This document shows positions 7,304 through 14,525 of a DNA stretch of 25,435 nucleotides, piece after piece. Source of the DNA: JAFAXD01 sp035472475 (GTDB lineage Bacteria; Pseudomonadota; Alphaproteobacteria; Rhizobiales; Xanthobacteraceae); assembly GCA_035472475.1 (NCBI GenBank), contig DATIPA010000041.1, positions 1 to 25,435 on the forward strand, read 5' to 3'. The position numbers and the translations under genes are program-made. Each line of letters begins with the position of its first letter. The first letter of the stretch is position 1. The notes beneath the pieces were generated by a model, which saw nothing but the letters and a program-made list of their open reading frames with translations, searched no databases and was not told the origin of the DNA.

Positions 7304-8304
7304 GCTCGCCTCCGCCAGCGTGCCAACAATCGCGCACAGCCGCCCAGAATGCCATTCGGCAGAAAGATAATGACTGCAATCAGCAAGAGGCCGAGCCAGA
7401 AATACCAATACTGCGGATTCATATCGGCGAGTTGGTCGCGCGCCACCATGAAGATGAGGGCGCCGACGAGCCCGCCATAGAGCCGGCCCGCGCCGCCCAG
7501 CACCAGCATCACCAGTATTTCGGCGGAGCGCTGAAAGCTCAGCGCGTCGAGCGCGACGAACTCGGTCGTCTGCGCCAGCAAGCCGCCGGCAATTCCGGCG
7601 AACGTTCCCGAGATGATGTAGACGGTCCGGATTCGGTTGCTGCTCGGCGAGCCGATGGCCGGCATGCGGCGCGCGTTCTCCCGAATACCGCGCAGCGAGA
7701 GTCCGAACGGAGAATTGATCAGCCGCCTCAGAATCAGAAACGAACCGAACAGCACCACGAGCGAATAGGCAAAAGCGGTGCGGCCATAGAGATCGAAGCG
7801 AAACATCCCGAGCAGCGGCCACATCCGCACGCCCTGCAGGCCGTCGTCGCCGCCGGTGAGCCAGTGCGCCTTATTGGCGACTTCGTAGAGCAAGAGGCAA
7901 AGCCCGAGCGTCACCATGATGAGCGCAAAGTGGCTGATGCGAACGATGATGAAGCTCGTCAGATAGCCGAGCACCATGGCGGCGAAAGCAGCCGCAAGGA
8001 GCCCTGTAATCGGCTCGCCCCAGCCTGCCTTGGCGATCAGCCCGGCCGTGTAGGCACCAAAACCGAAGAACGCCGCGTGGCCGAGCGAGACCAGGCCGGC
8101 ATAGCCAACGATCAGATCGAGCGATAGCGCGAACAGCGCCGCGATCGCGATCTGGCTCCCCAGGATGAGGTAGGTCGGCGCGACCAGGAACGGCAGCAGC
8201 GTCGCCAACCAGAACAGCGTTTCCAGATGCCGCCATTTGACGTGGGCGCGCAGTAACTCGCGTGGATTGAGCGTGGCAAGCGCGGGTGCGGTGGTGACGG
8301 TCAC
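7300..8304 (-). CDS. livM: branched-chain-type ABC transporter permease LivM
   Basis: 334 residues starting with GTG at 8304, overlapping the livH stop by 4 nt (GTGA). It is strongly hydrophobic, with about 8-10 membrane segments. The family signature IVGYAGLVSLGHAAFFGFGAYTAG occurs near residues 64-87. A cytoplasmic coupling region with SPFGLSLRGIRENARR contacts the ATPases. It forms the heterodimeric inner-membrane channel with LivH. The C-terminal tail is short and basic (LLARWRRRA). Confidence 0.93.
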   Translation of the reverse strand: MTVTTAPALATLNPRELLRAHVKWRHLETLFWLATLLPFLVAPTYLILGSQIAIAALFALSLDLIVGYAGLVSLGHAAFFGFGAYTAGLIAKAGWGEPITGLLAAAFAAMVLGYLTSFIIVRISHFALIMVTLGLCLLLYEVANKAHWLTGGDDGLQGVRMWPLLGMFRFDLYGRTAFAYSLVVLFGSFLILRRLINSPFGLSLRGIRENARRMPAIGSPSSNRIRTVYIISGTFAGIAGGLLAQTTEFVALDALSFQRSAEILVMLVLGGAGRLYGGLVGALIFMVARDQLADMNPQYWYFWLGLLLIAVIIFLPNGILGGCARLLARWRRRA

Positions 8305-9167
8305 GAGCGTCTCGCGAACAGGCCGGCCGGACGCCAGACCAGGAAACTGACCATGACGAAATAAAGAACAAAGGCCCCGATCTCGGGCACGTAATACTTG
8401 CTGACGATGTCGATGATCCCAAGCATCGCGGCGGTGACGAATGCCCCACGTATAGAGGCGAGCCCGCCGACCGCGACCACAATCAGCATGTACACCAGGT
8501 ATTTGAACGCGAAATTTGGATCGAGCCCGACGATTTCGATGCCGAGCGCGCCGCCGAGGCCGGCAAGCCCGCTGCCGAGTGCAAAGGTGATGGAGAACAC
8601 GGCATCGACGTTGAGACCGAGCCCGCGCGCCATCCGCTGATTGTCGACACAGGCTCGCACACGCGATCCAAAGCGCGTGTACTCAAGCCCGAGCACGAGC
8701 AGCCCGGTGATCACCAGGGCGGCCACCACCAGAAACATCCGGTAGATGCCGAAACTGAAGTCGCCGAATTCAACGCGGCCGCGCAGGTAGGCGGGCAGCT
8801 GCACCGGCTGCTGGCCGGTGCCGAACACGTAGGCCGCGGCTGCGATCGAGACGAACACGATCCCGATGGTCAGCAACGACTGATCGAGGTCGCTTGCTCG
8901 ATAAAGCCGGCGATACAGGATACGTTCGAGTACCAGGCTGGTCGCGGCCGCGCCGACGAACGCGACCGGCAGGGTGGCGAAGAACGGCCATCCCGCCGAG
9001 CGCATCAGCATCACGGTGGTGTAGCCGCCGATCATGGCAAAGGTGCCGTGCGCTAGGTTGACGAAATTCATCATCCCAAGCGTCACCGACAACCCGACCG
9101 ACAGCACGAACAGCAGCATCCCATAGGCAAAGCCGTCGAACAGGAGGCTGATGTGACGTGCGATCAC
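8301..9167 (-). CDS. livH: branched-chain-type ABC transporter permease LivH
   Basis: 288 residues from a GTG at 9167. It has about eight membrane segments; GMLLFVLSVGLSVTLGMMNF and NLAHGTFAMIGGYTT near the N-terminus are the LivH hallmark. The loop YTRFGSRVRACVDNQRMARGLG is the ATPase-coupling (EAA-like) region. The ribosome binding site before the GTG is weak, and the gene follows livK by 34 bp. Translation may depend on read-through of ribosomes from livK. It pairs with LivM. Confidence 0.93.
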   Translation of the reverse strand: MIARHISLLFDGFAYGMLLFVLSVGLSVTLGMMNFVNLAHGTFAMIGGYTTVMLMRSAGWPFFATLPVAFVGAAATSLVLERILYRRLYRASDLDQSLLTIGIVFVSIAAAAYVFGTGQQPVQLPAYLRGRVEFGDFSFGIYRMFLVVAALVITGLLVLGLEYTRFGSRVRACVDNQRMARGLGLNVDAVFSITFALGSGLAGLGGALGIEIVGLDPNFAFKYLVYMLIVVAVGGLASIRGAFVTAAMLGIIDIVSKYYVPEIGAFVLYFVMVSFLVWRPAGLFARRS

Positions 9168-9201
9168 GGCGGACCCGTGTTTGCGAGAGCTTCCTCGTCG
9201 T

Positions 9202-10425
9202 TTACTTCGCGAGACCGTCGGCGGTCAGCTTGCCGTCCGCCTTCATTTTCTCTTTCACGGGATCCTTGACCTTCTCGACCTTGTCGAACTCGACGTTGCC
9301 GAGCTGACCCCCGATATTCTCGACGCGACGCAGGTAGATGGTTTGGATGATGTCGCGCGTCTCCGGGTCGATCGAAATCGGACCCCGCGGGCTTTCCCAG
9401 GCCATGCCTTTCATAGCGTTGATAAGCGCATCGCCGTCGGTGTTGCCGTTGGTCTTCTTGAGCGCTTCGTAGATCAGGTGGATGCCGTCATAGGCGCTGA
9501 CGGCGAACTGGTCCGGGTTACGGCCGCCGAGGAGCTCGTTCATGCCTTTCACAAACTCGGCGTTGAGCGCCGACTTGTGGCGGTGATCGTAGGTCCAGCC
9601 GCTGATGATGCCGAGCGCGGCATCGCCGAGGCCCTTGAGGGCGTCGTCATTGGTCAGTTCGCCGCTGCTCAAGACCTTCATGGTCTTGGGCGTAATTCCG
9701 CGCTCAGCCAACGCCTTGCCGAGCGCAGCGGGCTGCTCGCCGCCTGGCACGAAGATGAACACTGCCTCGGAATTGGAGTCCTTCAGGCGCTGCGCGAACG
9801 CGGAGAAATCCGGATTCGCGACCGGGAAGCGCACCGAGCCGACGATCTGGCCGCCGCCCTGCTTGAAGGCGTTCTGGAACGCGCCTTCGGAATCGATGCC
9901 CGGCCCATAGTCCGACACCATGGTGTAGGCCTGTTTGATCCCGCTCTTGGCCGCCCAGCCGCCTAGGGTTCCGATTGGTTGCGGCAGCGCGGTCGAGGTG
10001 CGCACGAAATACGGCGAGCGCGTCGTGATGATCGCGGTGGCCGCATTTGTGATGACCATGGGCTTCTTGGCTTCCGTCCCGACGTCAGCCGCCGCCAGCG
10101 CTTCGGGAGTAAGCGAGAACCCGGCGATGATGTCCGCCTTGTCGCGTACCACGAGTTCCTGCGCCAGACGTTTGGCAACGTCAGGGGCCGTGCCACCAGT
10201 GCCGGAATCCTTGCGGATGAATTCGATCTTCTTGCCGGCGACCGTGTCGCCGTGCTGTTTCACGTAGAGTTTGATGGCATTGTCCATCATGGTGGCGAGA
10301 TCGGCGAACTGACCCGAATAGGTCATGATCAAACCGATCTTCACTGTACCGTCGGCGTACACCGGCGATGCCGCCAGCAGTGTGGCAGCCGCCAAGCCTG
10401 CAAGCCCGGCGATCTTCTTGTCCAT
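9202..10425 (-). CDS. livK: periplasmic substrate-binding protein of the Liv-type transporter
   Basis: 407 residues from the ATG at 10425, preceded by GGGAGGAT. A Sec signal peptide is evident (MDKKIAGLAGLAAATLLAASPVYA before DGTVKIG). The mature part starts with VKIGLIMTYSGQFADLATMM, the standard opening of type I binding proteins of the Leu/Ile/Val/amide family, and contains DSGTGGTAPDVAKRLAQELV and YDGIHLIYEALKKT. It captures the substrate in the periplasm and delivers it to LivHM. It is the first gene of the operon that continues to the DUF4031 gene. Ligand identity cannot be told from sequence; many members of this branch next to oxygenase genes bind aromatic acids. Confidence 0.9.
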   Translation of the reverse strand: MDKKIAGLAGLAAATLLAASPVYADGTVKIGLIMTYSGQFADLATMMDNAIKLYVKQHGDTVAGKKIEFIRKDSGTGGTAPDVAKRLAQELVVRDKADIIAGFSLTPEALAAADVGTEAKKPMVITNAATAIITTRSPYFVRTSTALPQPIGTLGGWAAKSGIKQAYTMVSDYGPGIDSEGAFQNAFKQGGGQIVGSVRFPVANPDFSAFAQRLKDSNSEAVFIFVPGGEQPAALGKALAERGITPKTMKVLSSGELTNDDALKGLGDAALGIISGWTYDHRHKSALNAEFVKGMNELLGGRNPDQFAVSAYDGIHLIYEALKKTNGNTDGDALINAMKGMAWESPRGPISIDPETRDIIQTIYLRRVENIGGQLGNVEFDKVEKVKDPVKEKMKADGKLTADGLAK

Positions 10426-10464
10426 AACTATCCTCCCGTTCGTATCGACCCGTCGCTTGGCGCG

Positions 10465-10493
10465 ACCGTACTGATGCGGTTCGTGAACGTCAA
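10465..10493 (-). promoter_or_regulatory. putative promoter of the liv operon
   Basis: On the minus strand TTGACG (10493-10488) and TACGGT (10470-10465) are 17 bp apart, about 40 nt upstream of the livK ATG. The -35 is good and the -10 is weak, as expected for an activated promoter. A small inverted repeat GTTC-GT-GAAC lies in the spacer (10479-10488). Confidence 0.4.
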
Positions 10494-10791
10494 TTTTGGC
10501 CGGGCGTTTGGCGCTGCGACTCAACGACCTCAGTCGGCGTGGGCAGGCAGGCGACCCCCGGCCCACCAAGCCGTTGTGGCTCAGCGGCCTGCTGCGAACT
10601 GATTGGCGTGCGGGCCTGGGTTTTCGTCACAAAATGCGCCCAATGGCGAACAAAAAGTGCGCCCAAGGTCATTCCAGTATCTGCCGGCCCGCAAGAAGCA
10701 GCGGCCAAGGGAGCGCTGTTGCGGGCAGGCAATTGTGCTAAGGGATGGCGCGGGGGCAGGCTCCTAATAGACATTGCGAGGTGGTGACCAC
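10494..10791. other. non-coding gap between liv operon and L,D-transpeptidase gene, with a direct repeat
   Basis: This is the larger part of a 366-bp gene-free stretch. Small open frames here have no start signals and low plausibility. The notable feature is a direct repeat: a purine-rich lead (AAAA or AAAAAG) followed by TGCGCCCAA at 10635-10643 and again at 10658-10666, 23 bp apart, about two helical turns. This spacing suits two molecules of a regulator on one DNA face, upstream of the plus-strand transpeptidase gene. No strong promoter was found. Confidence 0.35.
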
Positions 10792-11379
10792 ATGCGAGCA
10801 TTCACAAGCTGTGCCGCGATCGCGGCTGTGACCGTGATGATTGCGGGCGCCGCATCCGCGCAGAGTGCGCGCGACGAAGATCGCCCCGGCTACGTGCCCA
10901 CGCCGGCCGAGGAACAGCTGCCGGCGCAGTTCCAGCGCCAGGTCGTTTTCTTCCGTACCACGGAAGCGCCGGGGACCATCATTGTCGACACGCCGTCGCG
11001 CTATCTCTACCTGGTGCAAGGCAACAGCCGCGCGCTGCGCTATGGAATCGGTGTCGGACGTGAAGGCTTCCAATGGTCGGGGCTCGTCAACGTCACCCGC
11101 AAGCAGGAATGGCCGGACTGGACACCGCCGCCGGAAATGATTCAGCGCCAGCCCTATCTGCCCCGCTTCATGGCCGGCGGCCCCGGCAATCCGATGGGCG
11201 CCCGCGCGCTCTATCTCGGCACGACGGTCTATCGCCTGCACGGAACCAACGCGCCGGAAACGATTGGATCAGCGGTCTCGTCGGGCTGTTTCAGGCTGGT
11301 CAACCCGGACATCGTTGACCTCTACGATCGCGTCCCGGTCGGAACCAAAGTGGTGATCCGGCAGACGCCGGTGCTGTGA
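10792..11379 (+). CDS. L,D-transpeptidase (YkuD/ErfK family), exported
   Basis: 195 residues from the ATG at 10792, with GAGGTGG seven nucleotides upstream; a TTG at 10774 is in frame but less likely. A signal peptide (MRAFTSCAAIAAVTVMIAGA to ASA-QS) is followed by a linker and a YkuD domain (about residues 63-190). The domain starts IIVDTPSRYLYLVQGN and carries the active site H150 (YRLHGTN) and C166 (SSGCFRL). Such enzymes form 3-3 peptidoglycan cross-links or attach proteins to peptidoglycan, and are numerous in rhizobia. The single short domain without SH3 or LysM units resembles the ErfK group. It appears monocistronic and is unrelated to the adjacent transporter. Confidence 0.93.
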   Translation: MRAFTSCAAIAAVTVMIAGAASAQSARDEDRPGYVPTPAEEQLPAQFQRQVVFFRTTEAPGTIIVDTPSRYLYLVQGNSRALRYGIGVGREGFQWSGLVNVTRKQEWPDWTPPPEMIQRQPYLPRFMAGGPGNPMGARALYLGTTVYRLHGTNAPETIGSAVSSGCFRLVNPDIVDLYDRVPVGTKVVIRQTPVL

Positions 11380-11473
11380 GCGTCGTGCAGAATGATTGAT
11401 CCGCAGCGGTTGACGACGCGCTCCGCGCCACTGGCCTGTTCCCTTCAGCGTCATCGAGCAGCGAGGCTTGCGC

Positions 11474-12499
11474 ATGCGTAGCTTGACCAAAATCGTGCAC
11501 TTGCTCGGCATTGCCGCCGTCGTCATGCTGACTACGGCGGGTGCACAGGCGCAAACCCTTAAGGCGATCAAGGATCGCGGCATGCTCAACTGCGGGGTCA
11601 GTCAAGGGCTTTATGGATTCTCGCTCGCCGACGACAAGGGCAATTGGTCCGGGCTCGACGTCGATTTCTGCCGGGCGCTAGCAGCTGCGATCTTCAATGA
11701 CGCGAGCAAGGTAAAGTTCTTCCCACTCTCTACCGGCGAGCGCTTCCGGGTGCTGCAGGCGGGCACGATCGACGTGCTTGCCCGCAACTCGACCTGGACC
11801 ATGTCGCGCGAGACCGACGACAAACTCAATTTCGCCGGCGTGCTTTATTATGACGGCCAGGGGTTCATGGTGCGCAATGCGCTTAATGTCAGCTCCGCGC
11901 TCGAGCTCGGCGGCAAGAAGGTCTGCGTGCAAAGCAACACGACGACTGAACTCAATCTCAAGGACTTCTTCACCACCAACAACATGACTTACGAGGCCAT
12001 CGCGCTACCGACCGCCGCGGAAGCCCTGAGCGCATATGACTCCGGCCGCTGCGACGTGCTGACGACGGACGTGTCGGGCCTCTATGCCGAACGGCTGTCC
12101 CTCAAGAATCCCGCCGACCACGTGGTGCTGCCCGACGTGATTTCCAAGGAACCGCTCGGACCGGCGGTGCGGCAGGGCGACGATCAGTGGTTTGAGATCG
12201 TCAAATGGACGCTGTTTGCGCTGCTCAACGCGGAGGAGCTGGGCGTCGGCAAGGATAGTCTCGATGCCGCCAAGAAATCGACCAAGCCCGACGTCATGCG
12301 GCTTATCGGCAACGACGGCAATTTCGGCGAGCAGGTCGGTCTGACGAAGGATTGGGTCGCGCGCATGATCGCGCAGGTTGGAAACTACGGCGAGATCTTC
12401 ACGCGCAATGTCGGGTCAGAGTCAAAGCTCGGCATTCCGCGGGCTGAGAACAACTTATGGAACCGCGGCGGCATTCAGTATGCCCCGCCGATTCGATAG
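11474..12499 (+). CDS. AapJ-like general amino-acid substrate-binding protein
   Basis: 341 residues from the ATG at 11474 (GCGAGG just upstream; a TTG at 11468 is in frame). The signal peptide is MRSLTKIVHLLGIAAVVMLT up to AQAQ. The mature protein begins TLKAIKDRGMLNCGVSQGL and has GLDVDFCRALAAAIF, TIDVLARNSTWTMSRE, and ends GGIQYAPPIR, the AapJ/BztA pattern. These proteins feed the AapQMP permease-ATPase with many L-amino acids. No aapQ, aapM or aapP follows: the next gene is convergent. It is therefore an orphan or a second binding protein for a permease encoded elsewhere. Confidence 0.9.
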   Translation: MRSLTKIVHLLGIAAVVMLTTAGAQAQTLKAIKDRGMLNCGVSQGLYGFSLADDKGNWSGLDVDFCRALAAAIFNDASKVKFFPLSTGERFRVLQAGTIDVLARNSTWTMSRETDDKLNFAGVLYYDGQGFMVRNALNVSSALELGGKKVCVQSNTTTELNLKDFFTTNNMTYEAIALPTAAEALSAYDSGRCDVLTTDVSGLYAERLSLKNPADHVVLPDVISKEPLGPAVRQGDDQWFEIVKWTLFALLNAEELGVGKDSLDAAKKSTKPDVMRLIGNDGNFGEQVGLTKDWVARMIAQVGNYGEIFTRNVGSESKLGIPRAENNLWNRGGIQYAPPIR

Positions 12500-12540
12500 C
12501 CGCGCGTCCTGCGGCTGCAGTCGTCCCGCGGGGCTCAGCT

Positions 12541-12909
12541 TCAACGTCCGGGTGGAATTCCGACCGCCTTGAGCGCCTGCTCGAGGCTGTCGAGCGTGTA
12601 GGGTTTGCTCACGATGCGAATACGGGCGTCGCCGGCGAATTTCTGGGTGAGCTCGGCTTCGCCCCGCCCGCTCGCAATGATGATCGGGAGATGCGGGTGC
12701 GTTTGGCGAAACCCGGACGCGATCTGATCGCCATCCTGATCGGGCAGCCCGATGTCGATGACCAGCCCCGTGATATCGGGGTCCTCGATCTTGACAAGGG
12801 CCTCCGCGGCCGATCCTGCCTCCTCAGCCGCCAAGCCGAGTTCCGACAAGAAATCGACGGCCAGCGCTCGCACGAGCGAATCGTCTTCGACAACGAGTAT
12901 TTTCGGCAT
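12541..12909 (-). CDS. single-domain (CheY-like) response regulator
   Basis: 122 residues, receiver domain only. The acidic pocket is D9-D10 (VVEDDS), the phosphoacceptor is D52 (VIDIGLP) and the conserved lysine is in SKPYTLD. There is no output domain, so it acts by protein contact or as a phosphate sink. The alpha4-beta4 region reads IIIASGRG, so it lacks the FATG(G/Y) motif of the stress-linked SdrG/MrrA group. It lies beside the phyR-nepR-ecfG island and near an HWE kinase, so cross-talk is possible but inferred. The ATG at 12909 has no Shine-Dalgarno sequence; a run of eight T on the coding strand precedes it. Confidence 0.9.
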   Translation of the reverse strand: MPKILVVEDDSLVRALAVDFLSELGLAAEEAGSAAEALVKIEDPDITGLVIDIGLPDQDGDQIASGFRQTHPHLPIIIASGRGEAELTQKFAGDARIRIVSKPYTLDSLEQALKAVGIPPGR

Positions 12910-12941
12910 CAAAAAAAACTTAGCATCGGGGCGCTACGACT

Positions 12942-12976
12942 GACAACGAGCGCGGCTCGGCTTCGTTGTCGAAGCC
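12942..12976. other. two mutually exclusive hairpins upstream of the response regulator gene
   Basis: GGCTTCG (12959-12965) pairs perfectly with CGAAGCC (12970-12976) around a TTGT tetraloop. GACAACGA (12942-12949) pairs perfectly with TCGTTGTC (12963-12970). The two stems share positions 12963-12970, so only one can form. They lie 33-67 nt upstream of the regulator ATG, in what would be its leader on the minus strand. They could be a switch, or simply a protein-binding palindrome. Confidence 0.4.
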
Positions 12977-13120
12977 CGCTACGCGCCTCTCGGCGGCCGC
13001 CATTCTACCCAGCCCTTGCACGGCATTTTCCGCGCCCTATACCGCTATCCTCCGGTCGCGGGATACCGGCTCGGGCCCTCTCTTTCCTGCCACAGGCGAT
13101 CAAAAAATCGCGGGCGGCGG

Positions 13121-13145
13121 GGAACCAACCGCCGGGGGTCGCATT
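13121..13145 (+). promoter_or_regulatory. near-consensus EcfG-type promoter
   Basis: GGAAC (13121-13125), 16 bp, then CATT (13142-13145). The EcfG consensus is GGAAC-N16/17-CGTT, so only one position differs. It faces the intrinsic terminator at 13206-13242 with no gene between. A separate sigma-70-like pair, TTGCAC (13016-13021) and TATACC (13038-13043) 16 bp apart, could also drive the same region. Confidence 0.5.
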
Positions 13146-13150
13146 GGTAT

Positions 13151-13242
13151 AGCGACCGGCCATTCCCATCCCCCCAAGCCCCCCGTGCTTGGCCGGCCAC
13201 CCTCTGGGCGTAGTCGATTTGTCGGCTACGCCCAAATTTTTT
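13151..13242 (+). ncRNA. candidate GsrN-like stress small RNA
   Basis: A roughly 92-nt transcript is predicted from the EcfG-like promoter (start about 13150-13153) to the intrinsic terminator. CCGGCC (13156-13161) pairs with GGCCGG (13191-13196), enclosing a C-rich loop containing CCCATCCCCCC (13165-13175) and CCCCCC (13179-13184). Alternatively CCAAGC (13174-13179) pairs with GCTTGG (13187-13192), leaving CCCCC in a 7-nt loop. Both folds expose cytosines able to pair with Shine-Dalgarno sequences. It lies directly downstream of phyR on the opposite strand. Caulobacter GsrN is an EcfG(SigT)-dependent RNA of about this size that uses a C-rich loop on mRNA leaders, for example katG. No coding potential is seen. 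The similarity is architectural; homology was not tested. Confidence 0.6.
13206..13242 (+). terminator. intrinsic (Rho-independent) terminator
   Basis: GGGCGTAG (13206-13213) pairs perfectly with CTACGCCC (13226-13233). A U-G and two further GC pairs extend the stem to 11 bp around the loop ATTTGT. AAATTTTTT follows immediately. The T-run exists only on the plus strand, so it ends a plus-strand transcript, yet no plus-strand protein gene lies between 12500 and here. From 13243 to the phyR stop at 13366 I see nothing further. Confidence 0.85.
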
Positions 13243-13365
13243 GCCCGGGGTTCTCCAGGTACGGCGCGCGGCAATCGCCGGGTAAATTCCTGCAGCATGA
13301 CGTCGCGGCCCACGGCGACCTGTGCCCCGGTACCACGAGCGCCAATGCAGGTGCTAACGCCGGTC

Positions 13366-14169
13366 TTAGGCGGGAATTCGTCGCGCGCGTTGCTTAGCGT
13401 TGCGTTCGAAGAACAACGCCTGGCTCGCGATCGCCGACACCATGGCGGGTTGAAACGGCTTTGAGATCAGGAACGCCGGCTCCGGTCGCTCGCCAGTGAG
13501 GAAGCGCTCCGGATAGGCGGTGATAAAGATGACAGGCACCTCAAACGACCGCAGCAACTCATTGACCGCATCGAGACCCGAGCTGCCATCAGCGAGTTGA
13601 ATATCTGCGAGGATAAGGCCCGGCTGTGTGGATTTAGCGAGCTTGACCGCTTCCGCGTGGGTGCGCGCAACCCCGATCACCCGGTGCCCAAGGCTGTCGA
13701 CCAGCGTCTCCAGGTCGATGGCAATGAAGGTTTCGTCTTCGATGATCAAGACATCGGTCGCGATCTCGGCCGCGAGTTCGCGCCCGGACTCGTCGACCAG
13801 CCGGCGCAATTCAGCGATGTCGCAGTCCAGGATTTCCGCCGCGTCCTCTTCGGAGAAACCTTCCAGCGCCATGAGCAGGAACGCTTGCCGCGGCATCGGA
13901 GTCAGATTTGCAAGCCGCTGCTCGGGTGGACGCACATTATCCGGCGACTCGCTCGACGCGTTGAGCGCGACCGATTTCCATATCTTGGTGAACAACTTGA
14001 AGAGCGCCACGCGCGGATTGCGGCCGGCTTCGAGCACCGACCCGTCCTCGACGAGCGCCTCCAGGGTGGCCGCCACGTAGGCGTCGCCCGAGGCTTGCGT
14101 CCCGGTGAGAGCACGCGCATACCGTCGCAGAAATGGCAGGTATTTAGCTACCGTTTCGGATCTAGACAC
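13366..14169 (-). CDS. phyR: general stress response regulator PhyR
   Basis: 267 residues. An N-terminal sigma-factor-like domain (about residues 1-135: RYARALTGTQASGDAYV, LTPMPRQAFLLMALEGFSEEDAAEIL) is followed by a C-terminal receiver domain. The receiver has IIEDETF, phosphoacceptor D189 (LILADIQLADGSSGLDA), the threonine of FITAYPERF and the lysine of LISKPF. On phosphorylation PhyR exposes the sigma-like domain, binds NepR and frees EcfG, switching on the general stress regulon. The GTG at 14169 is favoured by AAGGGGG seven nucleotides upstream; a TTG at 14172 is adjacent. The nearby ATG (14176) is out of frame. It is divergent from nepR-ecfG and has its own EcfG promoter, so it is autoregulated. 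Confidence 0.95.
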   Translation of the reverse strand: MSRSETVAKYLPFLRRYARALTGTQASGDAYVAATLEALVEDGSVLEAGRNPRVALFKLFTKIWKSVALNASSESPDNVRPPEQRLANLTPMPRQAFLLMALEGFSEEDAAEILDCDIAELRRLVDESGRELAAEIATDVLIIEDETFIAIDLETLVDSLGHRVIGVARTHAEAVKLAKSTQPGLILADIQLADGSSGLDAVNELLRSFEVPVIFITAYPERFLTGERPEPAFLISKPFQPAMVSAIASQALFFERNAKQRARRIPA

Positions 14170-14205
14170 CAAGCATCCCCCTTCTCGAAACAGGGTAACA
14201 GCTTA

Positions 14206-14230
14206 AACGCCCAACGCTAGGATGGGTTCC
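14206..14230 (-). promoter_or_regulatory. EcfG-dependent promoter of phyR
   Basis: On the minus strand GGAAC (14230-14226), a 16-bp spacer, then CGTT (14209-14206): an exact match to the EcfG consensus. Transcription would begin near 14199, leaving a leader of about 30 nt. Confidence 0.85.
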
Positions 14231-14236
14231 ATTTTT

Positions 14237-14261
14237 GGAACCCGGAGTGGAGTAGCGGGTT
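14237..14261 (+). promoter_or_regulatory. EcfG-dependent promoter of nepR-ecfG
   Basis: GGAAC (14237-14241), 17 bp, then GTT (14259-14261), matching GGAAC-N17-GTT. The -35 box is the mirror half of the phyR -35 box: GGGTTCC-ATTTTT-GGAACCC (14224-14243). Start of transcription would be near 14268. Confidence 0.8.
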
Positions 14262-14315
14262 CTTCATACCACGGAGAGCGCCTCGGCTGGGCCGTCCGGC
14301 AAGGGGGTTGGAGAC

Positions 14316-14525
14316 ATGAACGAACGCAAGCCGGCGAAATCCGGATCGAAAATGCAGATTTCTGACGTTGCACCAAGGCAAGCAGCCCTCGGCCGCCAGA
14401 TTCAGGATCGCATCGGGCAGCAACTGCGCGCGATGTACAACGACGTCATGGCGCAGGGCATTCCTGATCGTTTCACCGAGTTGCTGAAAAAGCTCGATCA
14501 GCGGAACGACGAGGACAAGCACTGA
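14316..14525 (+). CDS. nepR: anti-sigma factor NepR
   Basis: 69 residues. The conserved two-helix core is IGQQLRAMYNDVMAQGIPDR followed by FTELLKKLDQ (residues about 34-62), which fits NepR's LRxxYxxxxxxxxPDRFxxLLxxLD pattern. The N-terminal 25 residues are basic and probably disordered, as in other NepR proteins. NepR sequesters EcfG until phosphorylated PhyR takes its place. AAGGGGG lies 8 nt before the ATG. The stop TGA directly abuts the ATG of ecfG with no gap, so both are co-translated in a fixed ratio. Confidence 0.95.
   Translation: MNERKPAKSGSKMQISDVAPRQAALGRQIQDRIGQQLRAMYNDVMAQGIPDRFTELLKKLDQRNDEDKH

Noticed and set aside
6548..7822. Reading LivG as a 424-residue protein
   Set aside because: The first 173 residues overlap livM in another frame and have no ABC features; the GTG at 7303 overlapping the livM stop as GTGA gives the normal 251-residue LivG.
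13005..13313. Minus-strand open frame of 102 codons between phyR and the response regulator
   Set aside because: No family features, no ribosome binding site at its start, and it overlaps the small-RNA candidate and terminator. The plus-strand reading explains the region better.
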